NCBI GenBank assembly: GCA_027919835.1 | Contig: JANVFP010000016.1 | Span: 434,001-498,000 of the forward strand | Length of the DNA stretch: 64,000 bases | Reading direction: 5' to 3' | Source of the DNA: Lentinula raphanica | Lineage: Eukaryota > Basidiomycota > Agaricomycetes > Agaricales > Omphalotaceae | Shown here: one piece after another, positions 1 to 9,261 of the stretch | How the letters are laid out: every line of letters starts with the position of its first letter | Position numbering within the stretch: position 1 is the stretch's first letter | Made by a program: the position numbers and the translations under genes | Notes under the pieces: generated by a model | Database searches by the model: none | The model's input: only the letters and a program-made list of their open reading frames with translations | What the model was told of the DNA's origin: nothing

Positions 1-1320
1 GACGCTCCATCCTAGGTTATCGAGTACGCTGATTGAGATTAAGTTGGATGCGATAGATGGAGCATGTAAAGCGTTATGGAAAGTGAGGATATGCGCCGTG
101 TTCTTGTGAACGACTTGTACGTCTACATCCCCTTGGCCGAGAATTTCAAAGCTAACTCCCTTCTTAGACGAATTGCCTACTGATCCCCTCCTATCGACAT
201 AATTTCGAAACACAGATTTGTCGTGAAAGAAGTGAGCAGTCGCTCCGGAATCTGCGAATGTACGGGCTTCTCCTTTCGGAAGGGAAAAGGGTTCGGATAT
301 GGTCTTCAGGGTAGTCGCTGACAGAGCGTATACGTTCCCGATTGGGTTCTGCCCGTCATTCGACACGTTCGTAGTGACTTGGTTAGCGACGAGATTGGCG
401 ACGGGTACATCTCTCTTCCCCTTCCACCACTTCGGGTATTGACCTTGCTTACCCCCTCCGAGTTTCCAGCAATTTTCGATCATGTGTCCTCTCCCTTTGC
501 AATTAGGATTGGAGCAGATTAGATCAGGGTTCGCAGGTCCTCTGGGTCGATTCTGGGCAAGCATGGCCTTTAACTGTTCTACCTCTGTTTGTAAGGCGGA
601 TACTCGATCGCCTGGAGTAACGGATACTGCCATGGATTTGGATCCTCCTCCGGCATGTAGGAAGAACTCTTCAAGTCTCGACACAATGACAGAGAAACTC
701 GGTTCCCCCATCAAATTCCCAGTAGGGACTAACCACGTAGGGGTTCTCGGAAACGAGTCTAGGAAAATGGTGTTGAATTGGGTTGGAGTGATATTGGATC
801 CACAATCGTTGGCTTCTTTCAAGAGAAGTCGCATCTTTTCAGCATAGCCGCCTTCACCGGCAATCTTCATTCCTTCGACATATCGACACGCGCGTAAGTT
901 GTCTTCTTTCCTCTGTCTCGCGATCGCCGTAACTTTCTGAAATTCAGTCTCTAGGTGAGACCAAAGTTCGCTCGAAGAGAGTCCGTGAGGGATACCTAAC
1001 CCATCTGGGTTTCGGATATTATTCCAGAGCGTGAGGTACGCTACAGACTCTCGAAGTTCATATTCGAGTAGCGTTGGCGAGGGGTCATTGATCGCGGTAG
1101 CAGGGGTCGATGACTTGGATTCGCTAGTAGAGGTAGTCGATTCCGTCGGTTTCAAGGGCTGATTTTTGGGTATGTTAATCTTCCCTTCCCAGTATAGGTG
1201 AAGTCCTTTCAATCGGCCGGTAGGGAGGATGATCGCTTTAAACGATGCATAGTTCTCGCCGTTGAATTTTTGATCTTCGGGAAGCATTTGGATAGTCGTG
1301 TAATTGCTAGGGACAGACAT
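1..1320 (-). CDS. Ty1/copia gag-protease, 5' part (runs off window)
   Basis: The minus strand is open from an ATG at 1320 to the window edge. Seen: a UBN2/copia-type gag region; a perfect CCHC zinc knuckle (C-X4-C-X4-H-X4-C, near 435-515) that would bind RNA; and a retropepsin-like D-S-G-A motif near 240 marking the start of the protease and the GAG-pre-integrase region. In copia elements gag packages the RNA and the protease cleaves the Gag-Pol polyprotein; reverse transcriptase and integrase would lie left of the window. No stop or frameshift was found in 440 codons, so this part looks coding-competent. The start is supported by the primer-binding site and LTR just upstream (1417-1869). Confident on family; intactness of the whole element cannot be judged. 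Confidence 0.85.
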   Translation of the reverse strand, partial: MSVPSNYTTIQMLPEDQKFNGENYASFKAIILPTGRLKGLHLYWEGKINIPKNQPLKPTESTTSTSESKSSTPATAINDPSPTLLEYELRESVAYLTLWNNIRNPDGLGIPHGLSSSELWSHLETEFQKVTAIARQRKEDNLRACRYVEGMKIAGEGGYAEKMRLLLKEANDCGSNITPTQFNTIFLDSFPRTPTWLVPTGNLMGEPSFSVIVSRLEEFFLHAGGGSKSMAVSVTPGDRVSALQTEVEQLKAMLAQNRPRGPANPDLICSNPNCKGRGHMIENCWKLGGGKQGQYPKWWKGKRDVPVANLVANQVTTNVSNDGQNPIGNVYALSATTLKTISEPFSLPKGEARTFADSGATAHFFHDKSVFRNYVDRRGSVGNSSKKGVSFEILGQGDVDVQVVHKNTAHILTFHNALHAPSIASNLISISVLDNLGWSV

Positions 1321-1416
1321 GGCGTAGGCGATGGCTAGGTAAGAGCAATGTATCTTTTGAGTCGTTCGGATAATATACTAAAAGTTCGTGTTCGGGTGTG
1401 CAGTGTTTAAAGCGCG

Positions 1417-1428
1417 GGGCCCATAACC
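1417..1428 (-). other. copia primer-binding site (initiator tRNA-Met anticodon arm)
   Basis: Minus-strand sequence GGTTATGGGCCC directly abuts the LTR end. It is complementary to the anticodon arm of initiator tRNA-Met (GGGCCCATAACC), not to the tRNA 3' end, which is the half-tRNA priming known for Drosophila copia and yeast Ty5. Its position between the LTR and the gag ATG fits exactly. Confidence 0.7.
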
Positions 1429-1869
1429 TGTTGCAAACAAGTATGATAAGTACGAGTTGGTACTCAGGCGAACACGAAGAAGTGTTAACGACTGGATTTG
1501 GATATACAGTACCTGTTGCAAACGAGTACGATAAGTACGAGTTGGTACTGTAATATATAAATAAGTATCGGTCTCGGTCAATATGATAGGTAAAGAACCC
1601 ACCTCAGGCGAACATGAAGAAGTGTTAACGACTGAGGGGGGTCGACGAAGATTCTAGGAAGATAAGTAATCGAATGAAACGATAAGTATATGAAACATGT
1701 ATGGAGAAAATTTACTGAAACGGTAGAGTCCAACGGTAAGACCAACGGTAGGTGAACGGGGGTAAACTTAACCAGTAAGTATCGGACATCTTTCGGATAA
1801 GGTCAAACGTCTGTATAGTGTAAGTGAGTATGAACACTGAGGGTAGGGGTTCACCAGATATTTCTCGAC
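1429..1869 (-). mobile_element. copia 5' LTR (right border approximate)
   Basis: On the plus strand this begins TGTTGCAAAC next to the primer site and probably ends ...CTCGACA near 1869, giving TG...CA ends. Inside are two internal direct duplications: about 35 bp at 1430-1465 and 1512-1546, and about 30 bp at 1464-1493 and 1605-1634. An AT-rich TATA-like stretch lies near 1553-1563. The partner LTR is outside the window, so the right border is inferred from the sharp change to AT-rich sequence. Confidence 0.5.
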
Positions 1870-1904
1870 ACATATCTTGTCTTCATCTTATTCATTATGA
1901 GAGA

Positions 1905-3200
1905 TCCTAGGTGCATCTTGAAGCCCTGAAAGAGAGCTATTCATTTTATTTACTTGCATTCCATCAGCTAATATCATCATGTCATTATTGCCTGTTTATA
2001 TATTTTAATAGCAAGCACCTATTTTATAGATACTTTGTTTAAATCTCATTCAATATTAAACATTCTGGGGGTGTTTTAAAACTCTCAAATAAAGCTTTCA
2101 AATGTAGTTCTTTGTATTTCATAAAAAATCCTTATTATACTTATTGATTGCAGTTAGCACTTCACTTTTCTATAAATTTTGTCTTGTTTTCATTCAATTC
2201 TGGGTATCTTGGGAGCATCCTGAAGCTCTTGAATAAAGTTTTTAAACATATTCATTGGCACTTCATCAGAGGATCCCGCTATTTAATTATTGCTTGTTTA
2301 TTATTATCTATAATGAGCACCTTATTTTTTAGATATCTTGTTATATTTTGATCTGATTCTAAGGCTTAGTCCTAGAGAAAATCTTGCGCAGATTTTTTTT
2401 GCCCAAGATTTATCCAAATTACTATATACAGTAGACTGGCATGTGACCTAATGGCATCCGTGATTTATCAATGAAATGCCGTGTGATTTGCATTTCAGTG
2501 ATGCTGCCAAAACTGTTCGGAATGTTGTCCTCAAGCTCTGCATCCATATAACTAGGTCTTGCTCTATATAATAGCATTCTAAATATTCATGAAGCTGCAT
2601 TTGAGCCCTTTGAGTCAAAGTAGGCCCAACATTGCACAAAACTGTGACCAAATATGTCACAGTAAGTACTAAGGTCAGAACAAGGTGTGCATAGCTATCC
2701 TGCGGAAGGAGCAGTGATCAGTATAGCTACTACTATTTTCTAGCACCTCTTGAGGCTGATCTAGGAGTATTGTATATGTAGATGCTCACAGACTGGTGTA
2801 CTCTATATTTCTTGTGCTAGTGCTGAAGCTGTCAAGGTGGCTTTACACAGCATTTCATTGACAAATGATGAATGCCATTGGGTCACATGCCTTGCTTACT
2901 GTATATAGTAATTTGAATAAATCTCGGGTGAAAAAATCTGCACAAGATTTTCTCTAGGACTAAGCCTAAGTGTTCTGGAGGCATTTTTAAATCCTCAAAT
3001 GAGGCCTACAAAATATGTATTTATACTTCATCAAAAGATCTTGATCTTACCATCACTGACTGCTCACCATTGATTCATAGCTAATACTTCACAAAGTTTC
3101 TGCAAATTTTGTTTTATTTCTATTTATCTATCCTTGAGGCATTTTGAGGCCTTCAAATATAGCTTGCAAACATACTCATTTAGCTTTCATCAAGTAATGG
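1905..3200. repeat. Degenerate ~150-bp tandem repeats, AT-rich
   Basis: At least five diverged copies of a block (core pattern: gcat..tgaagctcttgaa..aaagctt, then a 'cttcatca' end about 60 bp later) start near 1905, 2065, 2208, 2970 and 3130. The spacing is about 145-160 bp once the 604-bp insertion at 2363-2966 is discounted. No coding frame was found. Confidence 0.5.
2363..2966. mobile_element. 604-bp MITE with ~120-bp TIRs and TAA target duplication
   Basis: The ends are GGCTTAGTCC / GGACTAAGCC, flanked by TAA on both sides (2360-2362 and 2967-2969). The inverted arms run about 120 bp (2363-2480 against 2850-2966) with scattered mismatches. No transposase frame is present, so it is non-autonomous. 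TIR plus a 3-bp TAA duplication fits PIF/Harbinger-type insertion; that class assignment is inferred. Confidence 0.75.
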
Positions 3201-3743
3201 AACTTGTAGATGTACTCACTTGCACCCTACCATAAATATCATTGTCTCACTATAAGTACATATTATACTTTGTGCTATTTCAAGCAAACTGAATCTTACC
3301 AGGCTAACTTGAGTAGAGGCAAATGCTTCAAGTTCTCTCAAATTATCTCAATTTACTGAAGTTGTCTTGAGTAACCTGAGTAACCTGAGTATAAGCTTAT
3401 ACCTGAGTTAACTTGAAGTTACTTTGAGGCCAGAGGCTTTTTCTTGATTTGAACTGATGAATACATAAAGGGTTTGTTGGATGTGTAGCACCACATGTAA
3501 TATAGGTTGTAAAAGTTCATATTCATCCTTGGTTATTGCAATAATTTATGTTCTGCAATATCTAGGCTATTTCCATAAATTCTACTGTTTAACTAGACAA
3601 GGTAATATCCTCCCTTTGGCCAACCATTTTACAGTGGAAGTATATACTCAATTACTGGAGAAAAATCAATTGTAAAATATGTTGTAAAATTAAATATATT
3701 ACTTGACCTTTTATGATTGCTATATACTGAATCCCTGCAGGTG

Positions 3744-4003
3744 TCTAGAGTCCCCAGAGATACCCCCCAATTCCTAGGTAGTCTCAAAGAGCCTAGAGTA
3801 TCTGAGTTCTTTGAGGCTTCTAAAAATTCTCTGGGTGCTTTCTAGTGCTTTCTAGTGCTTTCAGGTGCTTTCAGATGCTTTCAGGATCTTTCAGAATCTC
3901 TAGGATGTTTTTTGATCTTTCAAAGTTCACAAAAATCTCTGAGCAGCCTAGGAATTGGGGGGTATCTCTGGGGACTCTAGAGATGAGAATATTTTTCCTG
4001 ATG
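3744..4003. mobile_element. 280-bp MITE family, copy A (left end truncated)
   Basis: Copy of the family also seen at 7264, 7562/31198 and 42934. The right terminal repeat is complete to ...CCTGATG at 4003. The left one lacks its outer ~20 bp and begins at TCTAGAGTCCCC. The core has the family's repeated 'gctttc' runs. Confidence 0.8.
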
Positions 4004-5264
4004 AGGCAGGAGTCTCATGCCATGCTGGGGATCTGGGGCAAGAACCTGTTATATTCATACTTCCGACTCCGATCCAATTCCAATCCAGACCCCTCCCTAA
4101 TCCCCTCACACTCATCTTATGTTTGTTATTTCTCCTCCGATGGCTTTTATAGCTCTGATGGCTCTGATGGCTCCGACTCTGGAGCTTGTACTTAATGTTT
4201 GCTTGTTTATTAGTGTATAACTCCGATCCGATTCGGAGGCACAGCCACAGTCCTTATTGTCTTTATGCTTATCACTCTTATTGTCTTTTATTTTACAATA
4301 AGTACATTCATTCTTTTGTTATGACTTTACAATAGTTATTGTTAATTACTTGACAGCCTCGGAACTTGATTACTCCGAGACTGGTATATAAGCCTTAGTA
4401 GTTTGTACTGTAGGCTTAACCTCAAAATCGACTTGGGTACAACCTAGTTACCTCTGGTACTAGTTTCAGTCCTATCTAGTACAACTTCTGCCTTCACGTC
4501 TAGTCCGTTTGACTCTTTGTTTAGTCCAACTCTGACTCCAACTCCAACTTTCCCACGGTCCAACGGTCCTATTGGATCCTTACATTTGTCACTTACCCTC
4601 AGGGACACGCAGCAAGTAGAAGGTGTTGGTCAATAACAGCACCAAGTCCCGCAACCATCCATAGGGTCCTGTACACCTTTCTACCTGCTCGGTACTTCCT
4701 AAGTCCGATCTCAGGACCTACTAGGTCTGATTCCGGAATCTCCGGACCCTCCGACCCTATCTGGCACAACCCTAACAGAACCCAGGTGCAAGATAAAAAG
4801 TAGAACATCCTGATTATTGATCAATCAATTAGATTGAGTGCATTTCTCAAACTTGAACGAGCATGATCCATGCATTACTAATAAGGCTGCTCAATTCTTA
4901 TATCATGTTGCATAATTTTTTGAGAAACTAGTCCTTTTTTGGAAGTATCTCCAGCCATATTTCACCTTGCTTGCAATGGTCATTGCCCATCCATGACCTC
5001 AAGCACCTCTGCAAAATTCCCTTCTTTGGTATTTCTGTTCCATCTTTTGTGGTTTTCCTTCCTTTTCCAGGTCTTCAATTAAGATCTTTCTGGCACCTGC
5101 TCTAACCAATACTTGCTTTTTTGTTAGTTGTTGTTTGTTGGATGTGAGGCTGTGTGAGGATTTGTTGGTTAAGATGTCTTTATGGTTAAGAAGATGACAG
5201 TTTGTCGGTTAACAGGATTTTTTGGTTGTGAGGATTTGTTGCTTGTCTTTGTTTGCTTACTCAA
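4004..5264. other. No supported gene; repeat-derived sequence
   Basis: Only short spurious frames occur. The stretch 4800-5110 has short coding-like runs on the minus strand broken by stops, too degraded to name. 5110-5264 is rich in tgtgagg/ttgttgg repeats. The sequence ends abruptly at the gypsy-2 LTR at 5265. Confidence 0.5.
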
Positions 5265-5851
5265 TGTTAGGACCGTGCCACCGACGGAGTCGGAGCTCCG
5301 ATCAGAGACACAGAGGATTGTTGAACGTTAGTGTTGTTATTGAGCAACACCCTCGCCACGTTACCGTGTTCAACCAAGAGAGCAGAGGAGGACGAGTACA
5401 ATGTGTACGAAGTCCGACGGAGGTTCGGAGTCGGCGATGATCAATGATCAAGACGACACCGAGAGCACAGAGGTGAGTGTTAACGTTAACGAGGTAATCC
5501 AAGTTGATATTAAAACTGAGGTATGTAAGTATGTACAGGCTCCTTATATACTGTACGGATAGTCAGTCTAATCTAAAGTACAATAAGACGATACACATCT
5601 CGGTACTACAGCATCGGAGGTGAGAAAGACAATAAGCTATTGTAAAGTAAATCAATATAAAGGTCAGCTGAGCTGTCAGAGAATAAAACAATAAGATCAT
5701 AATCAAAGTATAAGACCAGACCGATGCGCCAACGGAATTGGAAGAGGGACAAGGCGGACACTGCTAGGCATGACTAGAGAGATTCAGGAAATCTCTAAGT
5801 CCAATCGCCGAGTGAAGCTCCGACGGAGCTCGGAAGATTATGGTCGTAACA
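5265..5851 (-). mobile_element. gypsy-2 3' LTR
   Basis: 587 bp, TGTTAGGACC...GGTCGTAACA, paired with the LTR at 37443-38029. About a dozen substitutions and two small indels separate the two by eye (~2%). It is preceded, in element sense, by a purine tract at 5852-5866, which identifies it as the 3' LTR of a minus-strand element. The TATA box (TATATAA) and the 11-nt self-priming sequence are also present here (near 5505-5550). Its left flank does not match the right flank of the other LTR. Confidence 0.9.
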
Positions 5852-5866
5852 GTATCCCCCTCTTAG
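5852..5866 (-). other. gypsy-2 polypurine tract
   Basis: Minus-strand AAGAGGGGGATAC lies directly against the 3' LTR. It is the expected primer for plus-strand DNA synthesis and resembles the tract of gypsy-1 (21091-21104). Confidence 0.75.
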
Positions 5867-6116
5867 GCTTGAGCCCTCAAAAGCCGATGACATCATCACC
5901 ACGATCAGATGACTAGGTTGATCCGATCACATGACTCCGTCGGTCCGATTCTAGAACGATGGAATCGGGGTGCCCGATTTGGAAAAACGTTTTGATGGTG
6001 GTCTCAAATCCAAACGCGAATCGACTGGCCCTAAAGTAGCATGGTCCGTGCGCCGATCCGAAAGTATAAAAGCCGAAGGTGAATGAGGGACTTAGCCAAA
6101 ATTTCCCTCTTACGTC

Positions 6117-7263
6117 ATGTCCCGCTCTCAACCAAACGTTAGTACCATCACCACCACCACCGCCATCGGTCGGGAGGGGGAGTTGGTCATTTTCTTGCCT
6201 CGGAACCGAGAAACACCCGCCGAACGCCGTCGACAAGAGGCGGAGGAGGAGGAAGCGGCACTGCAAGAGCTCCAGCGACGGAGGGAGGAAAATCAACGAC
6301 GGCGAGAAGCAGAAGAAGCCAAAGAAAAGAAAAAGGAGGAAGAAGAGGCAGCACGCCTTGCGGAGGAGGAGCGTCTCCGACGGGAGGCAGAGGAGGCAGC
6401 AGAGGCGGAACGCCGCCGGACGATTAAGGAGGGGAAGAAGAGGAAGGCAGAGGAGGAGAAGGCCAACAAGGCCAAAAAAGCCAAAGTCGCTGACTCCGGT
6501 CAGGGACCGTCGTCGGAGCAGCTTCGAGCTGCTAGGCTTCGTTGGTTTTTGAGAACCTCGGTGAGTACTCCTTCCTTTCCGACTGCTAATGCTAACTTCT
6601 CTTGTAGAATGCCTCTACCAGGGCGTCTCCGGCGGAGGCCATTGGAGAAGCGGGACCTTCTCGCAAAAGGTATGTACCAGAATTTCCTTTTATTCCTTTT
6701 GTGGTAAGTTACTAATCCATCTCCTTTTTCTTCATTTCCTGACTTAAAGACAGAACGTCGGAACTGGTGGGGATCCCAGTGACGACGAGTATCCGGGAGG
6801 GGACGACGATGACGATGATGATTCCGGCGACGACCCCGAGCCGAGTGGAGACGAGATGCCGAAGGAACAAGAGGCATGCGAGAGGTGCCGTCGGCTCGAA
6901 AGAGTCGAGGCATGCGTACCTCAGAAAGGCAAAAACACCGTCGCCTGTCAGCCGTGCCATGACAATAAACAACAGTGCACCTGGACCGGATCCGTTGCCG
7001 TCGCCGCAGCGCCCACTCGAAAGTCGAAACCTCGGAAGGCCAAGGTCCCACTTCCTCGTCGGCCGGAAACCAGCTCCTCTAGGTTAACAAACCTGGAGAT
7101 TGATATTCAGGCCCTAAAGGAAGGGTTTGTTGACATGGTCCAAGGTCAACACGAACTAACGGAGTTGGTTCGGGACTCTGCAGCTACGACGGACCAGCGC
7201 CTACAGGCACTCGAGAGGAGGTTTTCTAACCTCGAAGGAACTCTTGTGAACTTGATGAGGGTA
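6117..7263 (+). CDS. Antisense cargo gene of gypsy-2: zinc-cluster, coiled-coil protein (interrupted)
   Basis: Three exons, inferred from frame and splice signals: 6117 to ~6560, ~6608-6670 and ~6751 onward, with GTGAGT/GTATGT donors. Exon 1 encodes a long charged Glu/Arg/Lys helix, a likely coiled coil. Exon 3 has an acidic stretch, then six cysteines spaced C-X2-C-X8-C-X10-C-X2-C-X6-C, close to the fungal Zn(II)2Cys6 pattern, followed by a second short coiled coil. The gene runs opposite to the retrotransposon, between pol and the 3' LTR. Its last exon is cut by MITE B at 7264 and by MITE C with the KDZ element. Skipping these and one copy of each 2-bp target duplication, the frame continues through 7548-7561 to a TAG at 31428-31430. 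Function unknown; a DNA- or chromatin-binding role is a guess. Confidence 0.7.
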
Positions 7264-7545
7264 CATCAGGAAAAATATTCTCATCTCTAGAGTCTCCAGA
7301 GATACCCCCCAATTCCTAGGCTGCTTAGAGATTTTTGTGAACTTGGAAAGATCAAAAAACATCCTAAAGATCCTGAAAGATCCTGAAAGCATCTGAAAGC
7401 ACCTGAGAGCACCAGAAAGCACCAGAAAGCACCCAGAGAATTTTTAGAAGCCTCAAAGAACTCAGATACTCTAGGCTCTCTGAGACTACCTAGGAATTGG
7501 GGGGTATCTCTAGGGACTCTAGAGATGAGAATATTTTTCCTGATG
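7264..7545. mobile_element. 280-bp MITE family, copy B (full length)
   Basis: 282 bp from CATCAGGAAAAA to ...TTTTTCCTGATG, with terminal inverted repeats of about 57 bp and a 2-bp duplication TA (7262-7263, 7546-7547). It lies in the last exon of the antisense gypsy-2 gene; removing it with one TA keeps the frame. No ORF of its own. Confidence 0.9.
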
Positions 7546-7561
7546 TAGCACTGGGAGTGAA

Positions 7562-7652
7562 CATCAGGAAAAATATTCTCATCTCTAGAGTCCCCAGAGA
7601 TACCCCCCAATTCCTAGGTAGTCTCAGAGAGCCTAGAGTATCTGAGTTCTTT
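7562..7652. mobile_element. 280-bp MITE family, copy C, left part
   Basis: Left 91 bp of a MITE whose right part is at 31198-31358. The KDZ element has jumped into it, duplicating GTTCTTT (7646-7652 and 31191-31197). The outer duplication is AA (7560-7561 and 31359-31360). Confidence 0.9.
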
Positions 7653-7932
7653 CACTTCAGGCACCCTTAAATCCTGCCGACTTAGGGGGGATTACCGTCC
7701 AAATACCCTCCCCTAATAGGGGGGCAATACCGGGCAATTACCCAATGGGTATTACCCAAACTGGGTAATACCCTTCCTCTAGTGTCAGGGGTCCTTGTCA
7801 GGTATTACCGCTGTGGGTAATACCATCCTCCCTATATACATTGTTATTAAATGAACACATAGCTTCCCATCAATATTACTGCTATTATACTATTATGACT
7901 CAGTCTCCTGACAACACTAACTTACTTACTGA
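7653..7932 (+). repeat. KDZ left terminal inverted repeat
   Basis: Matches the reverse complement of 30911-31190 with only a few mismatches by eye. Contains the internal palindrome GGGTATTACCC / GGGTAATACCC near 7750-7775 and another GGTATTACC pair near 7800-7825. Confidence 0.92.
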
Positions 7933-8330
7933 GACTATATACTCAGATTGTCTGTACAGTACACTCTTATAGATTTATAATACATACTGGTAGGACATCA
8001 ACACATCCTTTCCTCAGGGACCCATACTAGTACTTCCTATACACATTATTATCAAATGAACAGTAAGCTTCCCATCAATATTTGGCTATTATACTATTTC
8101 TCCTGACAACGATAACTTACTTACTGGAACCCATACTAGTACTTTCTATACACATTGTTATCAAATGAACACTAAGCTTCCCATCAATATTACAGCTATT
8201 ATACTATTACAACTCAGTCTCCTGACAATAATAATATACTTACTGATACTAAATATAAATACTTAGACTGTCCTGTGCAGTACACTCTTATAGATTTATA
8301 ATACATACTGGTAGGATATCACACATCACA
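7840..8330. repeat. Subterminal ~100-190 bp repeats of the KDZ inner TIR
   Basis: The inner TIR block (from 'acattgttat' to 'cagtctcctgacaa') occurs three times, near 7843, 8040 and 8150. A 'tagatttataatacatactggtagga' type block occurs twice, near 7970 and 8290. The same inner block ends the right TIR. No gene. Confidence 0.7.
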
Positions 8331-8619
8331 TCACATGTATTAATAATTACCAAACACATCCTTTCCTCGGGAACATATGAGCTGGTACTAATACTAATCA
8401 GTGTTCTGATATCAATGGCAGATTCATACTGTTACAATGAGTAGTATGTTCATTCTCACAGATGCTAATACATTGAGTTAGTTAGATCTATAACACATCT
8501 ATATGGGATATCATATATGATTTATTATGTGGTCAAATAAGCTGGGTCTTGCAAGGTCTTGGAATAAGTCTTGCTAGTATTCACTTATATAACCAGTATT
8601 GGTAGTACCAATGACCTAC

Positions 8620-9170
8620 GCCACCAGGTATTACCCGTAATATATACCTGCACTGGGCATTACCCTTACTAGGTAATACCCTTACTACACTGGGTATTAC
8701 CTTCACTGGGTATTACCTGCACTGGGCATTACCCTTACTAGGTAATACCCTTACTACACTGGGTATTACCTTCACTGGGTATTACCTGCACTGGGTATTA
8801 CCCTCAGTGGTCTTACTGGGTATTACCCTTATTAGGTATTACCTGCACTGGGTATTGCCTAGTCAGGGTATTACCTAGTCAGGGTATTACCTTCAGTGGG
8901 TATTGCCTAGTCAGGGTATTACCTGCACTGGGTATTACCCTCACTGGTCTTACTGGGTATTACCTTCAGTGGGTATTACCCTTACTAGGTATTACCTGCA
9001 CTAGGTATTACCCTTACTAGGTATTACCTGCACTGGGTATTACCTTTACTAGGTATTACCTGCACTGGGTATTACCCTTACTAGGTATTACTGGGTATTA
9101 CCCTTACTAGGTATTACCTACACTGGGTATTACCCTCACTGGTCTTACTGGGTATTACCCTTACTGGGAT
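8620..9170. repeat. KDZ subterminal array of GGGTATTACC units
   Basis: About 25 irregular 15-30 bp units built on ACTGGGTATTACC and its variants (CTAGGTATTACC, GTCAGGGTATTACC). The same motif is in the TIRs, in the intron at 28652-29066 and at 30341-30424. It may be a binding site for the transposase; that is inference. Confidence 0.85.
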
Positions 9171-9261
9171 AGTTACTCACTTTGAACATTAACCTGGGCT
9201 TTACACTAAAACAAGATGATCACCTAGTCTTTGTACAGAATACTTATGTTGGCCTGGTTTT

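Noticed and set aside
4800..5110. Possible decayed transposase on the minus strand
   Set aside because: Only short runs between stops; no catalytic motif could be recognised.
6293..7051. Minus-strand Ser/Ala/Arg-rich frames opposite the zinc-cluster gene
   Set aside because: They are shadows of the Glu/Arg-rich plus-strand coding sequence; the plus strand has splice logic and the cysteine cluster.
8620..9170. Possible CRISPR-like array
   Set aside because: Units are irregular, have no unique spacers, and lie in a eukaryotic transposon next to matching TIR motifs.
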